From DASXTC01 sp036505635 (GTDB lineage Bacteria; Acidobacteriota; Polarisedimenticolia; JACPZX01; DASXTC01): a stretch of 64,000 nt of DNA. The notes beneath the pieces are model-generated. The model was not told the origin of the DNA, made no database searches, and saw only the letters and a program-made list of their open reading frames with translations. Position numbers and translations under genes: made by a program. This document shows, one piece after another, positions 1 through 9,748 of this stretch. Positions within the stretch are counted from its first letter, which is position 1. The number at the start of each line of letters is the position of its first letter. Location: assembly GCA_036505635.1 (NCBI GenBank), contig DASXTC010000032.1, positions 68,000 through 131,999 of the forward strand. Reading direction: 5' to 3'.

Positions 1-1375
1 TGGGGCCGTAGATCTGGAAGTAGAACGAGAGCTCCTCTCCTTCCTTGTACACGTTGTCGGGCCGGGGCACGACGTTGAACGCCCCCAGGACGAAGGGGAC
101 CAGCTTGTCGGCCGGCGGCGCCGTGACGAGCGGCTCGATCTTGCGCGCGAGGGTGACGGTGCTGAGCTGAAACGAGCCCGATTCGAAGCTCGGAACCTCG
201 ATCTCCTTCTCCAGCTTCCCGATCGCGTGCGAGTTGGGGTCCTTCACGGCGAAGATTGTCTTGTACTTGCCCGGGTTGATCGGCCTCTCCGATTGGTACA
301 GAAGCACGTCGCCGGCGGCCGGTCCCGTGTTACCGTCGTAGGCGCCGAAGCTGTCGGCCTTGAAAAAGCGGTGCAGTGACTCGCCGGTCTGAAGGTCCAG
401 GATCTCGGCCGCCAGGACGAGTGACGCGGGGTCGACTCCTGCCGGCAGCGCGGATCTCTTGACCTCCAGCGTGAGGGTCGCGAAGGTCCCGCTGGAGGCT
501 TTGTAGAAGTTCGTCGTCACATCGAGCGGCACGGTCGCCTGCAGGTCGGTGGCGGTCCTGACGCTCTGCATGAGCTCCGACTGCGGGGTCACCTCGACGG
601 GGGGAGGCGCGGGCGGCGCGAGGGCCTCGGCGGGGACGGGTCGCGGCGCGGGGGCCGCGGGGGAGGGTGAGGCCCCTGCCCCCACCCCTCCGGCTCCTTC
701 CTTGGCCGCGGCGGCGGGCTTTGGCAGGCGGGCGAGGCCCTTCAGGAATGGATGGTTCCAGTCGAGCTTCTGCTCGAGGGTGTATCCGCCCGTCATATCG
801 GATCGGAAATCGAGCTCGAGCCGGTCGTTCTTCCCGCTGAGCGGGTTCTTGAAGTAGATGAACTTGAGCCTCTTGGTGGGTGTCTGCGGACGTGCCTCCG
901 CGGCAGTGCCCCCACCGGCGGTCGCGGCGGGGCTGTCGAACCCGCTCGAGGAGGTCGCATCGGAGCCGATCAGACCGGCTTCCTGCTGGATGTCGTCGGG
1001 AGGCCCGAGCAGGATGAACACCTTGCCGCGATCGTCCTGCCAGCCCTTGCCACCCTCATCGGTGAAGCGCGCGGCCGCCTCGCGGGAAAGGCGGTAGAAG
1101 GCTTCGCGGTACTCGTTGCCTGGCGAGTCCGGAGACGGATCCCGCCTGGCCCAGAACGCCTCGACGAAGCTCGCACGCTCCTCGTCCGTCTTGAGCTTCT
1201 TGTATGCCTGATCCTCCTCCCGGGTGAGGAGGAGCTTTACCGGCCCCGAGCGCCACTTCGCGTCGGGAACATCCCAGCTGTCGGCCGCGGCCGCGGCGAA
1301 AACCCGAGCCGGAGAAAGCAACGCCACGAGTGACAGAAACAGGATCGGCCGTGCTGGTGCGAAAGCGTGCCGCAT
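1..1375 (-). CDS. GWxTD domain-containing secreted protein (3' end outside window)
   Basis: The start is the ATG whose first base is 1375, behind a GGGAGG ribosome site. The N-terminus (MRHAFAPARPILFLSLVALL) is a Sec signal peptide. Around residues 35-120 the protein carries the GWxTD-domain signature: a conserved RxDPSPDSPGNEYR stretch, then GWQDDRGKVFILLGPPD, the GW-x2-DRG-x4-LGPP core. An Ala/Pro-rich linker follows, then beta-rich sequence that runs off the left edge without a stop (about 458 residues visible). The family is common in Acidobacteriota, Bacteroidota and Gemmatimonadota and has no firmly established biochemical role. It lies directly downstream of the TonB receptor gene, separated by an intrinsic terminator, so it is probably transcribed from its own promoter or by read-through. 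Confidence 0.85.
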   Translation of the reverse strand, partial: MRHAFAPARPILFLSLVALLSPARVFAAAAADSWDVPDAKWRSGPVKLLLTREEDQAYKKLKTDEERASFVEAFWARRDPSPDSPGNEYREAFYRLSREAAARFTDEGGKGWQDDRGKVFILLGPPDDIQQEAGLIGSDATSSSGFDSPAATAGGGTAAEARPQTPTKRLKFIYFKNPLSGKNDRLELDFRSDMTGGYTLEQKLDWNHPFLKGLARLPKPAAAAKEGAGGVGAGASPSPAAPAPRPVPAEALAPPAPPPVEVTPQSELMQSVRTATDLQATVPLDVTTNFYKASSGTFATLTLEVKRSALPAGVDPASLVLAAEILDLQTGESLHRFFKADSFGAYDGNTGPAAGDVLLYQSERPINPGKYKTIFAVKDPNSHAIGKLEKEIEVPSFESGSFQLSTVTLARKIEPLVTAPPADKLVPFVLGAFNVVPRPDNVYKEGEELSFYFQIYGP

Positions 1376-1390
1376 CTTCGCAACCTCCCG

Positions 1391-1422
1391 GAGAAAGAAA
1401 AGGGGCCACCGGTGTGGCCCCC
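1391..1422 (-). terminator. Intrinsic terminator downstream of the TonB receptor gene
   Basis: Read on the minus strand, an 8-bp perfect stem (GGGGCCAC/GTGGCCCC, arms 1402-1409 and 1414-1421) with a 4-base loop is followed by the T-rich run TTTTCTTTC. It sits 28 bases after the receptor stop codon and before the GWxTD gene start. Confidence 0.85.
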
Positions 1423-1449
1423 TGATTATAACCCCTGACCGTGACGTTG

Positions 1450-4400
1450 CTAGAAGTTGAAGGTCGCCCCCAGCTCGAAGCGGCGCCCGAACTCGCGGGT
1501 GCCTCTCAGGCCGATCCCGTTGAAGGCCGCGATGTTGTAACTGGTGAGGGCCAGGTCGTCGGTGTTGAGCAGGTTCTCGATGTTGAGGTAACCGGAGGCC
1601 CGCACCTTCCCGATGACGAAGTTCTTCTCGAGGTGAGTGTCGATCTTCCAGGCGCCCTGGTTGCGCTGGTCGTTTCGCTGACCGGTCGGGAAGAATGTGC
1701 GGAACGTGGAGTTGCCCGTGCTGTCCTGGTCGGCGATCCTCGCGATGACGGAGTAGGGGGTACCGGAGGCCCACTGGATGACGGTGCCGAAGCTGACCTC
1801 ATGGGGCAGCCGCGTGACGGCCTGGAACTTGAGGATGTGGCGCTGGTCGAAATTGAGGTAGCCGGCCTCGTCGTCTGTCGTCTGCGGGTCGTTGCCGAGC
1901 TCCGAGCCGAAGGTCTCCGCCTGCCCGAACGCCTCCGACCAGGTGTAGCTGGCCTGCATCTGCCAGTTGCGGTGCAGCCTCTTGACTACCTTGAGCTCGT
2001 AGGCCTCGTAGCGAGAGGAGTTGAAGTTGCCGATCCGGAGTATCTGGTTGAAGGAGTTGTTCACGGTGTAGAGGTCCGGCGCCTGGTTTGGCAGGCTGAA
2101 GCCCCTGTTGAACGCGAAGTTGCCCCCCTCGACCGCCTGGCCGGCGGGGTCGACCCCCACCCGGCCGAACTTGTCGGTCTCGAGACGGTTGCCGTCCCCG
2201 CAGATGAGGAGCGGGTCGATGCCGAAGACTTCCCCGTACTGCTCGCACGTGATGTGGTTGTAGTCGGTGTCCTGCAGCAGGTCGTAGCTCTTCCGGCGGA
2301 TGTACGTGATGCCCGCGGACCACTCGGGCGCCAGCTCGCGCTCGAATCCGATGCTCAGCTCGTCGGTGTACGGCGTCCTGAGGTTCCGGTCCACCTGCGT
2401 GATCGATACGGTCGAAGCGGCCTTCGAGAGCTGGCCCGGAACGATGACGTGGTTCGCGTTGGGTAGGAACGCGTAGCTTACCCGGTCGGGGCCGATCTCA
2501 CCGGTGATCGTGCCCAGGAAGAGGCGATCGTAGTAGCGGCTCCAGTTGCCGAACGCCTTGGTCTTGCCGTCGGCCCACGGGTCCCAGGAAATGCTGAGGC
2601 GCGGAGACAGGTTGTTGTTGACGATCTCGAAGTTGGAGGTTTGCCTGCCGATGTAACGAGTGAAATCCCGGTAGAACGCCTGCCCCTCGTTCCCCGAGGT
2701 GCTTATCCGGCCGTTGCCGTCGAGGTCCAGGGAGGCGATGCTCGGATCCACGTCGACGGTCCCATCCTGGTCCCGATCGGTGTAGATGTTGTTGGTCGGG
2801 ACTTCGGGCGGGTTGCCGTTGTACTTCGCAGGGTCCCAGCAGTTCGATGTCGCGGCGATGGTCCCGGGCCTGATGGTCTCCTGGAGCCTCGCTTCCGCGC
2901 AGTAGGCGCTCCAGAGCTTGATGGCCTTTGTCCGTTCCGCCCGGGGATCGAACTCGTCGAACCCCGAGGTGTCAACGTCCTCGCGGTCGATCCTCACGCC
3001 GACGTTGACCGTGAGGTTCGGCCGCGGCTTCCAGGCGTCGAGAAGGTAGGCGCCGCTGTTGAAGCTCGCCGCGCGCTGGGGCGTCACGAGCGGGTCGTAC
3101 GTCAGGAGGAGCTGGAAGCCGTTGACCTCATCTGTATTGGCGGTCTGGCCGCCTCCACTGGACGGTGGCGGGTTGAACGGAGTGGTCACGTCGAGCAACT
3201 GCGGATTGAAGACCGGATTATCCCGGAACTTCTCGTCGGCGAACTCGATGCCGGCCTTGATGTTGTGCTGGCCCAGGAAATCCTCGATGTTGTAGGAGAG
3301 GTCGGTCTTGATGCTGTTGCGCTCCCGCGTGTCGTCGCCTCTGAAGGGGAACGGCCCACCGATCTGTCCGTTGACCAGATCGACCGTATAGGTCCGCTTC
3401 TCGCCGCGCGCCGGGTTGCAGTTGATGGTGTCGCACGGGTATTGGGCCTGGATGGTCTGGCCGCTCACCTTCTTCACGGTCTCGGTGGGGGTGAAATACT
3501 TCGATACCGGTTCGACCTTCTGCCCGCCGGTATAGAGGGTGACGAGCGATTCGAGGAGGAGCTGCGGCGAGATGGTCGATGTCCACTTGAGCTGGGGCGT
3601 GGTGGAGCCCTGCGAATACTTGAAATCGGAATCGGGAGAAACCCCCAGGTCGAGCCCGAAACCTGTGAAGGTCAGCGGGTCGATGGTAATCTGCAGCGCC
3701 AGCTTGTTGTACGAGCTGGCCTGCCAGGTCAGCTTCCCGAACGCGTAAAGCCCCTTGACGGTGCGCACGATGTTGGAGCCGGCCAGGTTGAGCGGGTTCT
3801 CGGCGTCGAGCCTCTTGATGGATGCGTAGTACCAGAGCTTGTCCTTGAAGACGGCGCCGCCGAGGTTCAGCGCGCCGCGCAGATCTGAGTAGTTGGGGTA
3901 ATCAGTCTCGAACTTATTGATATCATTATTCAGGGCCCCGTTGCCGTTGAGGAACTTGCCGCGCCACTGGAAGTTGATGTTCCCCTCGAAATCATTGCCG
4001 CCCGATTTCGTGATGACGTTGGCGAAGCCGCCGTCGGCGCGGCCATACTCGGCCGAGGCGCCCGAGGTGATGACCTCCACCTCCTCGATGATGTCCGAGT
4101 TGAGGTTCTGGCCGAACGTGCCGCTGACGGGATCGGTGACGTTGCCGCCGTCGAGCCGGTACTGCAGCCCTGTGTCGCGGGCGCCATGCACGTTGGGGTT
4201 GCCGTCACCGTCGGTGTCGGTGACGCCCGGAGCGAGGGTCAGGATGTCCTGGTAGTTCTTCCCGATGATCGGCAGCCCCTCGATGAACTCCGCGCTGTAG
4301 GAGCTGGCGGTCTTGGTCCCCTCGGTATCGACGATATTTCCCTGGGACTCCACGTGGATCACCTCGGTGGTCTCCGCCGTGCTGCGCAGCGTCAGGTCCG

Positions 4401-4728
4401 CCACCGTGGTCTTGCCCGCGTCCAGATCCAGCGGACCCAGCTCCATGGGAGCGAAGCCGGGATAGTCGACCTTGATGTAGTAGTCGTTTGCCGGGTTCAG
4501 GAGGGGGATCCTGTAGTTGCCCTCGATGTCCGTGACGACCTGCTTGTTTCCGCTGGGCTGACTCTTGCTCTTGATCATGACGACCACGCCGGGGAGACCC
4601 GACCCATCCGTATCGACGACACGGCCTTTCACGGTCGAGGTGGTCGCCTGGGCAAACAGGAGCGGAAAGCACAGCCCCTGAACGATCAGAAGCGCTCCGA
4701 ACAAAGTAGAAAACCGTCTCGCCGACAT
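1450..4728 (-). CDS. TonB-dependent receptor, Oar-like, with carboxypeptidase-regulatory N-terminal domain
   Basis: This is a 1092-residue outer-membrane receptor. The chosen ATG (first base 4728) has GGAGG seven bases upstream and opens a clean signal peptide ending at FAQA; an upstream in-frame extension has no such features. Residues about 28-110 form the CarboxypepD_reg-like beta-sandwich (TVKGRVVDTDGSGLPGVVV). A plug domain follows (about 125-270, with GLPIIGKNYQDILTLAPGV and the YRLDGGNV motif), then a long beta-barrel. The protein ends in F-N-F, with the terminal aromatic residue expected by the barrel assembly machinery. Oar-like receptors of this build are expanded in Acidobacteriota. 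The substrate cannot be read from sequence; uptake of oligosaccharide or peptide ligands is typical. It has its own promoter and terminator. Confidence 0.92.
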   Translation of the reverse strand: MSARRFSTLFGALLIVQGLCFPLLFAQATTSTVKGRVVDTDGSGLPGVVVMIKSKSQPSGNKQVVTDIEGNYRIPLLNPANDYYIKVDYPGFAPMELGPLDLDAGKTTVADLTLRSTAETTEVIHVESQGNIVDTEGTKTASSYSAEFIEGLPIIGKNYQDILTLAPGVTDTDGDGNPNVHGARDTGLQYRLDGGNVTDPVSGTFGQNLNSDIIEEVEVITSGASAEYGRADGGFANVITKSGGNDFEGNINFQWRGKFLNGNGALNNDINKFETDYPNYSDLRGALNLGGAVFKDKLWYYASIKRLDAENPLNLAGSNIVRTVKGLYAFGKLTWQASSYNKLALQITIDPLTFTGFGLDLGVSPDSDFKYSQGSTTPQLKWTSTISPQLLLESLVTLYTGGQKVEPVSKYFTPTETVKKVSGQTIQAQYPCDTINCNPARGEKRTYTVDLVNGQIGGPFPFRGDDTRERNSIKTDLSYNIEDFLGQHNIKAGIEFADEKFRDNPVFNPQLLDVTTPFNPPPSSGGGQTANTDEVNGFQLLLTYDPLVTPQRAASFNSGAYLLDAWKPRPNLTVNVGVRIDREDVDTSGFDEFDPRAERTKAIKLWSAYCAEARLQETIRPGTIAATSNCWDPAKYNGNPPEVPTNNIYTDRDQDGTVDVDPSIASLDLDGNGRISTSGNEGQAFYRDFTRYIGRQTSNFEIVNNNLSPRLSISWDPWADGKTKAFGNWSRYYDRLFLGTITGEIGPDRVSYAFLPNANHVIVPGQLSKAASTVSITQVDRNLRTPYTDELSIGFERELAPEWSAGITYIRRKSYDLLQDTDYNHITCEQYGEVFGIDPLLICGDGNRLETDKFGRVGVDPAGQAVEGGNFAFNRGFSLPNQAPDLYTVNNSFNQILRIGNFNSSRYEAYELKVVKRLHRNWQMQASYTWSEAFGQAETFGSELGNDPQTTDDEAGYLNFDQRHILKFQAVTRLPHEVSFGTVIQWASGTPYSVIARIADQDSTGNSTFRTFFPTGQRNDQRNQGAWKIDTHLEKNFVIGKVRASGYLNIENLLNTDDLALTSYNIAAFNGIGLRGTREFGRRFELGATFNF

Positions 4729-5123
4729 GAAAGACCTCCATCGATGCCCAGGGATCAGAAGGGCCGCGATGAGCCCCGGCGGTTCACTGTCCGCCGGCCG
4801 GCCTGCGATTTTGCAGGAAAGCGGACTGAGGTAACCGGCGTGATCCTGTGATGAGACTACGGCTGAATAAACCTCCGCCCCGCACAGAAATGGACGACAT
4901 CTCATACCACGCGGAATGCGATTGTGTCAAGAATCCGTTGCGGTTCGGCCGTCAGGATTTTGAGCCGGCCCGCGGCGGTGGTGCCCCTGGCGGCACTTCC
5001 CGCATCGCCTCCCGCGTCCCGAGGCCGCCCGGATTCCCCACTTCACCGGGCCGACCCACCTGAACGCCATCACGATAGACCCTGATCCGGATGTTTTGTT
5101 TACCGGGGGGCGGGCCGTTCGCG
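4729..5123. other. Non-coding gap: promoter and leader of the receptor gene
   Basis: No supportable gene lies here. The right part holds the minus-strand promoter of the receptor gene. The predicted leader (about 165 bases) contains a small hairpin with arms CCTGC/GCAGG at 4802-4806 and 4813-4817. The remainder, next to the unknown secreted-protein gene, shows nothing recognisable. Confidence 0.6.
4901..4930 (-). promoter_or_regulatory. Sigma70-type promoter of the TonB receptor gene
   Basis: On the minus strand a perfect -35 TTGACA (4925-4930) and a -10 TATGAG (4901-4906, 4/6) are separated by 18 bases. The predicted start is near 4894, about 165 bases upstream of the receptor ATG. Confidence 0.7.
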
Positions 5124-6023
5124 TCAGACTCCGAGCGTCGGAACCACGACAACCCGGTAGGAGACCGGCCGGACTTCCGCGCCCGGAGCCGCCGATCCCG
5201 ACGGCAGCCCGACCGTCAGCTCGAATCGGGTGCCGGAGCTCACCGTGCGGGATTCGGTCAATCCGATAGGCTCGAGGCGGGTTCGTGCCTCATCGACGAA
5301 ATCGGCTCCCGAGAGCTCCACCCTCACGGTGATCAGATCGCCCTGGGCGCGTTCGGGAGTGAGTGTGACCGACAGGCCGACGAACCGGCGCTCGCCTCCG
5401 CGGACGGCGGCCGGAACCTTCATTCCCGAAGTGTACGAAACGGGAAGCCCCACCATCGTGCTCAGCACCTGCTCGTCGGGAGGGTCCGACTGGCCCCCGC
5501 ACTCCCGCGTGACTTCGATCTGAAATCGCACGGTACCGGAGATCGGCGCCGGCGGCGGGATGCTCATCTCCTCGTCCGACGCAGCCCGAACCGAGAGGCT
5601 CAGCACGACGCGCCGGTCCGCGCCCTCGTCGTGGTCGATCTCGAACAGATAGGAGCCTTCGGACGAAACGACGGTCGCCTCCTCCCTGTGGGAGACCTGT
5701 GCGCCGGGAGGGGGCGTGGAGCCGCCGCCGCTCCAGGTGTCGGCCGCGATGGTGAGCGCGATCCCGGCCTCCTGAGGAGGGCCGGCGGTCACCGCGAGTC
5801 GGAAGGAGAGCGGGGGCCCGGCATAAGGGACCCTTCTGATCAGCAGCCCCGTGCCACCGAAGGGGACCCGCGCCAGATTCGTGTCGACCGTCCGGGTGCC
5901 GAGCGAGTCGATCACGAGGGTCCTGACCGTCACGAGGGCGCGCGAAGCCGGGGAGGGCGCCTGCGCCGCCACGGGGCCTGTGGAAGCGGCCAGCAGGAGA
6001 AAGAGGGGGGCGAGCCCGCACAT
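5124..6023 (-). CDS. Secreted protein of unknown function
   Basis: The chosen Met opens a typical signal peptide (MCGLAPLFLLLAASTGPVAAQ) and gives a 299-residue product; an upstream in-frame Met would bury this signal inside the protein. The mature part is beta-rich with short alternating hydrophobic strands (RVVLSLSVRAA, GTVRFQIEVTRE, LITVRVELSG), suggesting one or two beta-sandwich domains. A single Cys near residue 180 is the only obvious feature. I do not recognise the family. It is divergent from gatC and shares the short region 6024-6127 with it. No enzymatic motif is visible. Confidence 0.65.
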   Translation of the reverse strand: MCGLAPLFLLLAASTGPVAAQAPSPASRALVTVRTLVIDSLGTRTVDTNLARVPFGGTGLLIRRVPYAGPPLSFRLAVTAGPPQEAGIALTIAADTWSGGGSTPPPGAQVSHREEATVVSSEGSYLFEIDHDEGADRRVVLSLSVRAASDEEMSIPPPAPISGTVRFQIEVTRECGGQSDPPDEQVLSTMVGLPVSYTSGMKVPAAVRGGERRFVGLSVTLTPERAQGDLITVRVELSGADFVDEARTRLEPIGLTESRTVSSGTRFELTVGLPSGSAAPGAEVRPVSYRVVVVPTLGV

Positions 6024-6071
6024 GAGGCAGACTCTAGATGTGGCGCCGCGCGGTGTCAACGCGCGCCGTTG

Positions 6072-6101
6072 TTGAAAGGGGCCGGGGGCCTGTTCTACCA
6101 T
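6072..6101 (+). promoter_or_regulatory. Putative promoter of the gatC-gatA-amidase-pur run
   Basis: TTGAAA (6072-6077, 5/6) and TACCAT (6096-6101, 4/6) are 18 bases apart, and gatC starts 27 bases further on. The ribosome site GGAGAG is unusually far from the ATG (about 12 bases). Confidence 0.45.
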
Positions 6102-6127
6102 GCTCGCCGGGAGAGCCACCTGCCCAG

Positions 6128-6427
6128 ATGAAGATAACCCTCGAAGAAGTCAGGCGGATCGCCGGGCTCGCCCACATCCAGTCCTCGGACGCCGGTGATG
6201 AAGAGCTCGAGCTGATGCGTGGCCAGCTCGATCAGGTCCTCGCATTCGTGGACAAGCTCAACGCGCTCGATACGCGAGGAGTCGAGCCAGCGATCGGTGT
6301 CGCGGAGGGGATGACCGGGCCCCTGCGCGAGGACGTCCCAGGGGCCACGCTGGCAGAGGAGGAGGCTCTCTCCAACGCACCGGAGAGCGGGCGCGGCCAC
6401 TTCAAGGTCCCCCGGGTCATCACGTGA
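6128..6427 (+). CDS. gatC: Aspartyl/glutamyl-tRNA amidotransferase subunit C
   Basis: This 99-residue protein is of normal length for GatC, the small subunit that wraps between GatA and GatB and stabilises the tRNA-dependent amidotransferase. The family pattern is clear: an N-terminal I-T-x-E-E-V-x-x-I-A-x-L-A helix ([15 protein letters not shown]), [16 protein letters not shown], and a C-terminal [16 protein letters not shown]. The start was taken at the ATG giving MKITLEEV; the longer frame has no family similarity. Its stop overlaps the GTG start of gatA by four bases (GTGA), so the two are translationally coupled. The partner gatB is not in the window. Confidence 0.95.
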   Translation: MKITLEEVRRIAGLAHIQSSDAGDEELELMRGQLDQVLAFVDKLNALDTRGVEPAIGVAEGMTGPLREDVPGATLAEEEALSNAPESGRGHFKVPRVIT

Positions 6428-7908
6428 CCGACCTCGCGCGCCTGGGGGCGGGCCCCCTGCGCGACCTGTTCGCGCGCGGCGAAGCCTCGGCGGTGGAGAT
6501 CGTCCGGGCGCACCTCGACCACCTGGGCAGGGTTGAGCCTCGCGTCGAGGCATTCCTCTCGGTCATGGCCGACGCGGCCCAGACCCGGGCGGTGTGGCTC
6601 GACCGGAGCAGGTCGAGCGGCGAGCCGGCGGGGGCACTGGCGGGAGTGCCTGTCGCCATCAAGGACGTCCTGTGCGTTCGCGGGGCGCCGACCACCTGCG
6701 GGTCACGCATCCTGGAGGGCTTCCGTCCCCCCTTCGACGCCACGTGCGTCAAGAGCCTGGTCGACGCAGGCGCCGTCATCCTGGGCAAGACCAACATGGA
6801 TGAGTTCGCGATGGGGTCTTCCACCGAGCACTCGGCATTCAAGAGGACGCGCAATCCCTGGGACCTCGAACGAGTGCCCGGCGGAAGCAGCGGTGGCTCG
6901 GCGGCCGCCGTGGCGGCGCGGGAGGTCCCCCTGGCTGTGGGAACCGACACCGGGGGATCCATCCGCCAGCCGGCCGCCTTCACCGCGACGGTCGGGCTCA
7001 AGCCGACCTATGGCCGCGTATCGCGATACGGCCTCGTCGCCTTCGCGTCGTCGCTCGATCAGGCGGGCCCAATTGCCAGGACGGTTCGGGACGCGGCCAT
7101 GGGGCTGTCGGCGATGGCGGGCCACGATCCACGGGACATGACCAGCTCCGTCGAGCCGGTGGCGGACTATATCGGCGCGGCGGAAGGGCGTGGGCGCGAG
7201 ATCGCGGGATTGCGGGTCGGCGTGCCTCGCGAGTTCTTCGGCAGGGGGCTCGACCCGGAGGTAGCGGCCGGGGTGAGGCGCTGCCATGACGCCCTCGCGG
7301 CACGGGGAGCCGAGATCGTCGAGGTCTCCCTGCCGGCCACCGACTTCGCCATCGCCGCCTACTACCTGGTGGCCACCGCGGAGGCCTCCTCGAACCTCGC
7401 CCGGTACGACGGCGTGCGCTACGGGTTCAGGGATCCGCACGCTTCCACGTTGAAGGAGATGTATGGCAGGACGAGGCAGGCCGGGTTCGGTCCGGAGGTC
7501 AAGCGGCGGATCATGCTGGGAACCTACGCGCTCTCGGCGGGCTACTACGACGCCTACTACCTCAAGGCGATGAGGGCGCGCACGCTGATCCGAAGCGATT
7601 TCGCGCGCGCCTTCGAGAAGGTCGATGTGCTGGTGGGCCCCACCACTCCCACGCCGGCCTTTCGCCTCGGCGAGAAGCTCGACGACCCGCTCGCCATGTA
7701 CCTGTCCGACATCTACACGGTCACGGCGAACCTCTCCGGCGTCCCGGCCATGTCGATCCCGTGCGGGTTCACGAAGGCGGGCCTGCCGATCGGATGCCAG
7801 ATCCTGGGGCGGTACTTCGACGAGCCGACGATCTTCTCGGTGGCTGCCGCCCTCGAATCGGACCTGAACGTCATGAAACAGGCGCCACCGCTCGCGGTGG
7901 ATGATTGA
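6424..7908 (+). CDS. gatA: Aspartyl/glutamyl-tRNA amidotransferase subunit A (glutaminase)
   Basis: GatA (494 residues, usual length) releases ammonia from glutamine for amidation of mischarged Glu-tRNA(Gln) or Asp-tRNA(Asn). The amidase-signature Ser-cisSer-Lys triad is readable: the Lys in [13 protein letters not shown] (about residue 79), the cis-Ser in [14 protein letters not shown] (about 155), and the nucleophile in [14 protein letters not shown] (about 179). The start is GTG, overlapping the gatC stop. Because asparaginyl/glutaminyl-tRNA synthetases are not in view, whether it serves Asn-tRNA, Gln-tRNA or both cannot be decided. The downstream amidase gene begins at the gatA stop. Confidence 0.97.
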   Translation: MTDLARLGAGPLRDLFARGEASAVEIVRAHLDHLGRVEPRVEAFLSVMADAAQTRAVWLDRSRSSGEPAGALAGVPVAIKDVLCVRGAPTTCGSRILEGFRPPFDATCVKSLVDAGAVILGKTNMDEFAMGSSTEHSAFKRTRNPWDLERVPGGSSGGSAAAVAAREVPLAVGTDTGGSIRQPAAFTATVGLKPTYGRVSRYGLVAFASSLDQAGPIARTVRDAAMGLSAMAGHDPRDMTSSVEPVADYIGAAEGRGREIAGLRVGVPREFFGRGLDPEVAAGVRRCHDALAARGAEIVEVSLPATDFAIAAYYLVATAEASSNLARYDGVRYGFRDPHASTLKEMYGRTRQAGFGPEVKRRIMLGTYALSAGYYDAYYLKAMRARTLIRSDFARAFEKVDVLVGPTTPTPAFRLGEKLDDPLAMYLSDIYTVTANLSGVPAMSIPCGFTKAGLPIGCQILGRYFDEPTIFSVAAALESDLNVMKQAPPLAVDD

Positions 7909-9695
7909 CCGGAATGCCGCGCGGGAGAGGCTGCGCGCGCGCGAGCGTCCTCGTCGCGGCGCTTCTCCTGCCGCATCCCGCCCTCACCCCGGCACGCGCC
8001 GCGAGCACCCGGCGCGCCCCCGTCGCCGGCTCCGTCGTCGCCACGCTCGAGAAGGCCAACGGGATCTTCCTGGAGGTCCAGGCGGGCCCGCGTGACAGCT
8101 ACATCTCGCTGGCCGTGGCCTACGCCGGCTCGGAGCGTCGATGGGCCGACATCGAGAAGGCCAACGCCGGCCGGCCCGTCCGGCCGGGCCTCTTCTACGC
8201 GATACCGTTCGAGATCCTTTCGGCCGGGGAACGCGCCCGGTGCCTCGTCGCGCTCTTCCCCGGCGACGGTCCCGGCGACGAGGCTTGGGTCCATCGCGTC
8301 CCCGAGGGGGACGACGGCCAGACTCTCGAGAGCGTCGCGTTGTGGTTCACGGGGGACGCCAGCCTCGCCGATGACCTGGCAGAGTCCAACGGGATCGAGT
8401 GGGCCCCGCTGTCGGCCGGCGCCGAGGTCACGATCCCGGCGGCCATTCTCTCGCCGGTGTTTCTCAAGACCCCGCCGCCCGAGCCGGCGCCTCCTCCCGT
8501 GCCGCGGAAGCCCGCTCTGCCCGTAAAGGCCGGGGACCTGACCTTCATGGACGACGGCGCGGCCAGCTACGCGGTCTACCGGCTCAAGGCCGGCGAGGCG
8601 CTCTACTCGGCGGTGGTGGCGCGGTTCACGGGGAGGCTCGACCCCGATGACGTCTCCGCGGTCGCCGCCAGGATCGTCCAGTTGAGCGGAATCAAGAAGC
8701 TCACCTCCATCCCCATCGGGTATCCGGTGAAGATCCCGCGCGACCTCATCCTGCCCGAGCACCTGCCGCAGGGAGACCCGTTGCGCGAAAAGTACGAGAA
8801 AGGGCTGGCTGCGGCGGAACGTCACCAGATCACGACGCGGGCGCGCGACCTGGGGGGCATCACGATTATTCTGGATGCCGGGCATGGAGGCGACGACGTC
8901 GGCGCGCAGCGCAACGGCGTGCACGAGGACGACTACGTCTTCGACATCGTGTGCCGGATCAAGGAGCTCGCGGAGCGCACAACCGCCGCGCGCGTCCTGA
9001 CCACGATCAAGGACCGCAGCAGCGGCTTCGCGCCTCAGGAAGGGCCCTTCGGCGTGGACCGCGACGAGTTCCTTCTCACGACCCCCGTCTACTTCCCGCG
9101 CCAGCCCCACGTGGCCACGGTCGGGGTCAATCTGCGCTGGTATCTGGTGAACTCCTACTTCCGATCCGCGATCGCGGCGGGGGCGAACCCGGAGCGGATC
9201 GTCTTCGTCAGCGTGCACGCCGACTCGCTGCACCCTTCGGTGCGGGGGGCGATGGTCTACGTGCCGGGACAGGGATACCGGACCGGCACCTACGGCCACG
9301 TCGGCCGCATGTACGATCGCAAGGAGGTGGGCGAGCTGCGATACGTGAAGTTCTCCACGGGGGAACGCGAGACCGCGGAAGGGCTCTCGCGCCGCCTCGC
9401 CGCCAGGCTCATCGCCGCGTTCACCGCCGCGGGTCTGCCGGTGCACGCCTACGAGCCGATCCGCGATCACGTGATTCGCAGGCGCCGCTCCTGGACCCCC
9501 GCCGTCATCCGGACGAGCCTCGTCCCTCAGAGCCTTCTGCTGGAGGTGGTGAACCTCAACAACAACGAGGACGCGGCTCTCCTCAAGCGGGCCTCCTTCC
9601 GTCAGAAAGTTGCGGAGGCCTTCCTCGACGCGCTGCGCCGCCACTATTCAGCCGGGGCCCCCCCGACCACGACGGCGGCCGGAAAGGCGCGCTGA
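7905..9695 (+). CDS. N-acetylmuramoyl-L-alanine amidase (amidase_3 family) with LysM-like N-terminal region
   Basis: This 596-residue periplasmic peptidoglycan amidase cleaves the MurNAc-L-Ala amide bond. A signal peptide ([18 protein letters not shown]) precedes a region of about 130 residues with two weak LysM-like segments, then a Pro-rich linker ([14 protein letters not shown]). The catalytic domain starts near residue 315 with [14 protein letters not shown] (first zinc His and the Glu/Asp side), continues with VSVHADSL (zinc His) and ends with a catalytic-Glu region [14 protein letters not shown]. The first possible start is a TTG overlapping the gatA stop; an ATG at 7914 is an equally good alternative. 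It reads as part of the gat-pur operon, which is an odd partner for translation and purine genes. Confidence 0.88.
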   Translation: MTGMPRGRGCARASVLVAALLLPHPALTPARAASTRRAPVAGSVVATLEKANGIFLEVQAGPRDSYISLAVAYAGSERRWADIEKANAGRPVRPGLFYAIPFEILSAGERARCLVALFPGDGPGDEAWVHRVPEGDDGQTLESVALWFTGDASLADDLAESNGIEWAPLSAGAEVTIPAAILSPVFLKTPPPEPAPPPVPRKPALPVKAGDLTFMDDGAASYAVYRLKAGEALYSAVVARFTGRLDPDDVSAVAARIVQLSGIKKLTSIPIGYPVKIPRDLILPEHLPQGDPLREKYEKGLAAAERHQITTRARDLGGITIILDAGHGGDDVGAQRNGVHEDDYVFDIVCRIKELAERTTAARVLTTIKDRSSGFAPQEGPFGVDRDEFLLTTPVYFPRQPHVATVGVNLRWYLVNSYFRSAIAAGANPERIVFVSVHADSLHPSVRGAMVYVPGQGYRTGTYGHVGRMYDRKEVGELRYVKFSTGERETAEGLSRRLAARLIAAFTAAGLPVHAYEPIRDHVIRRRRSWTPAVIRTSLVPQSLLLEVVNLNNNEDAALLKRASFRQKVAEAFLDALRRHYSAGAPPTTTAAGKAR

Positions 9696-9748
9696 GCCGA
9701 TTGGGCGATTGACTCACCCGGCACCCTGTGGAAGGATCCACGACTTCC

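Noticed and set aside
1441..4255. Long plus-strand frames across the TonB receptor gene
   Set aside because: The receptor on the other strand has plug, barrel and terminal Phe features, whereas the plus frames have none.
7713..9644. A 643-residue open frame on the minus strand opposite the amidase and gatA
   Set aside because: Its translation is Arg/Gly/Pro/Val-rich without motifs and mirrors the codon positions of strongly supported plus-strand genes; a shadow frame of high-GC DNA.
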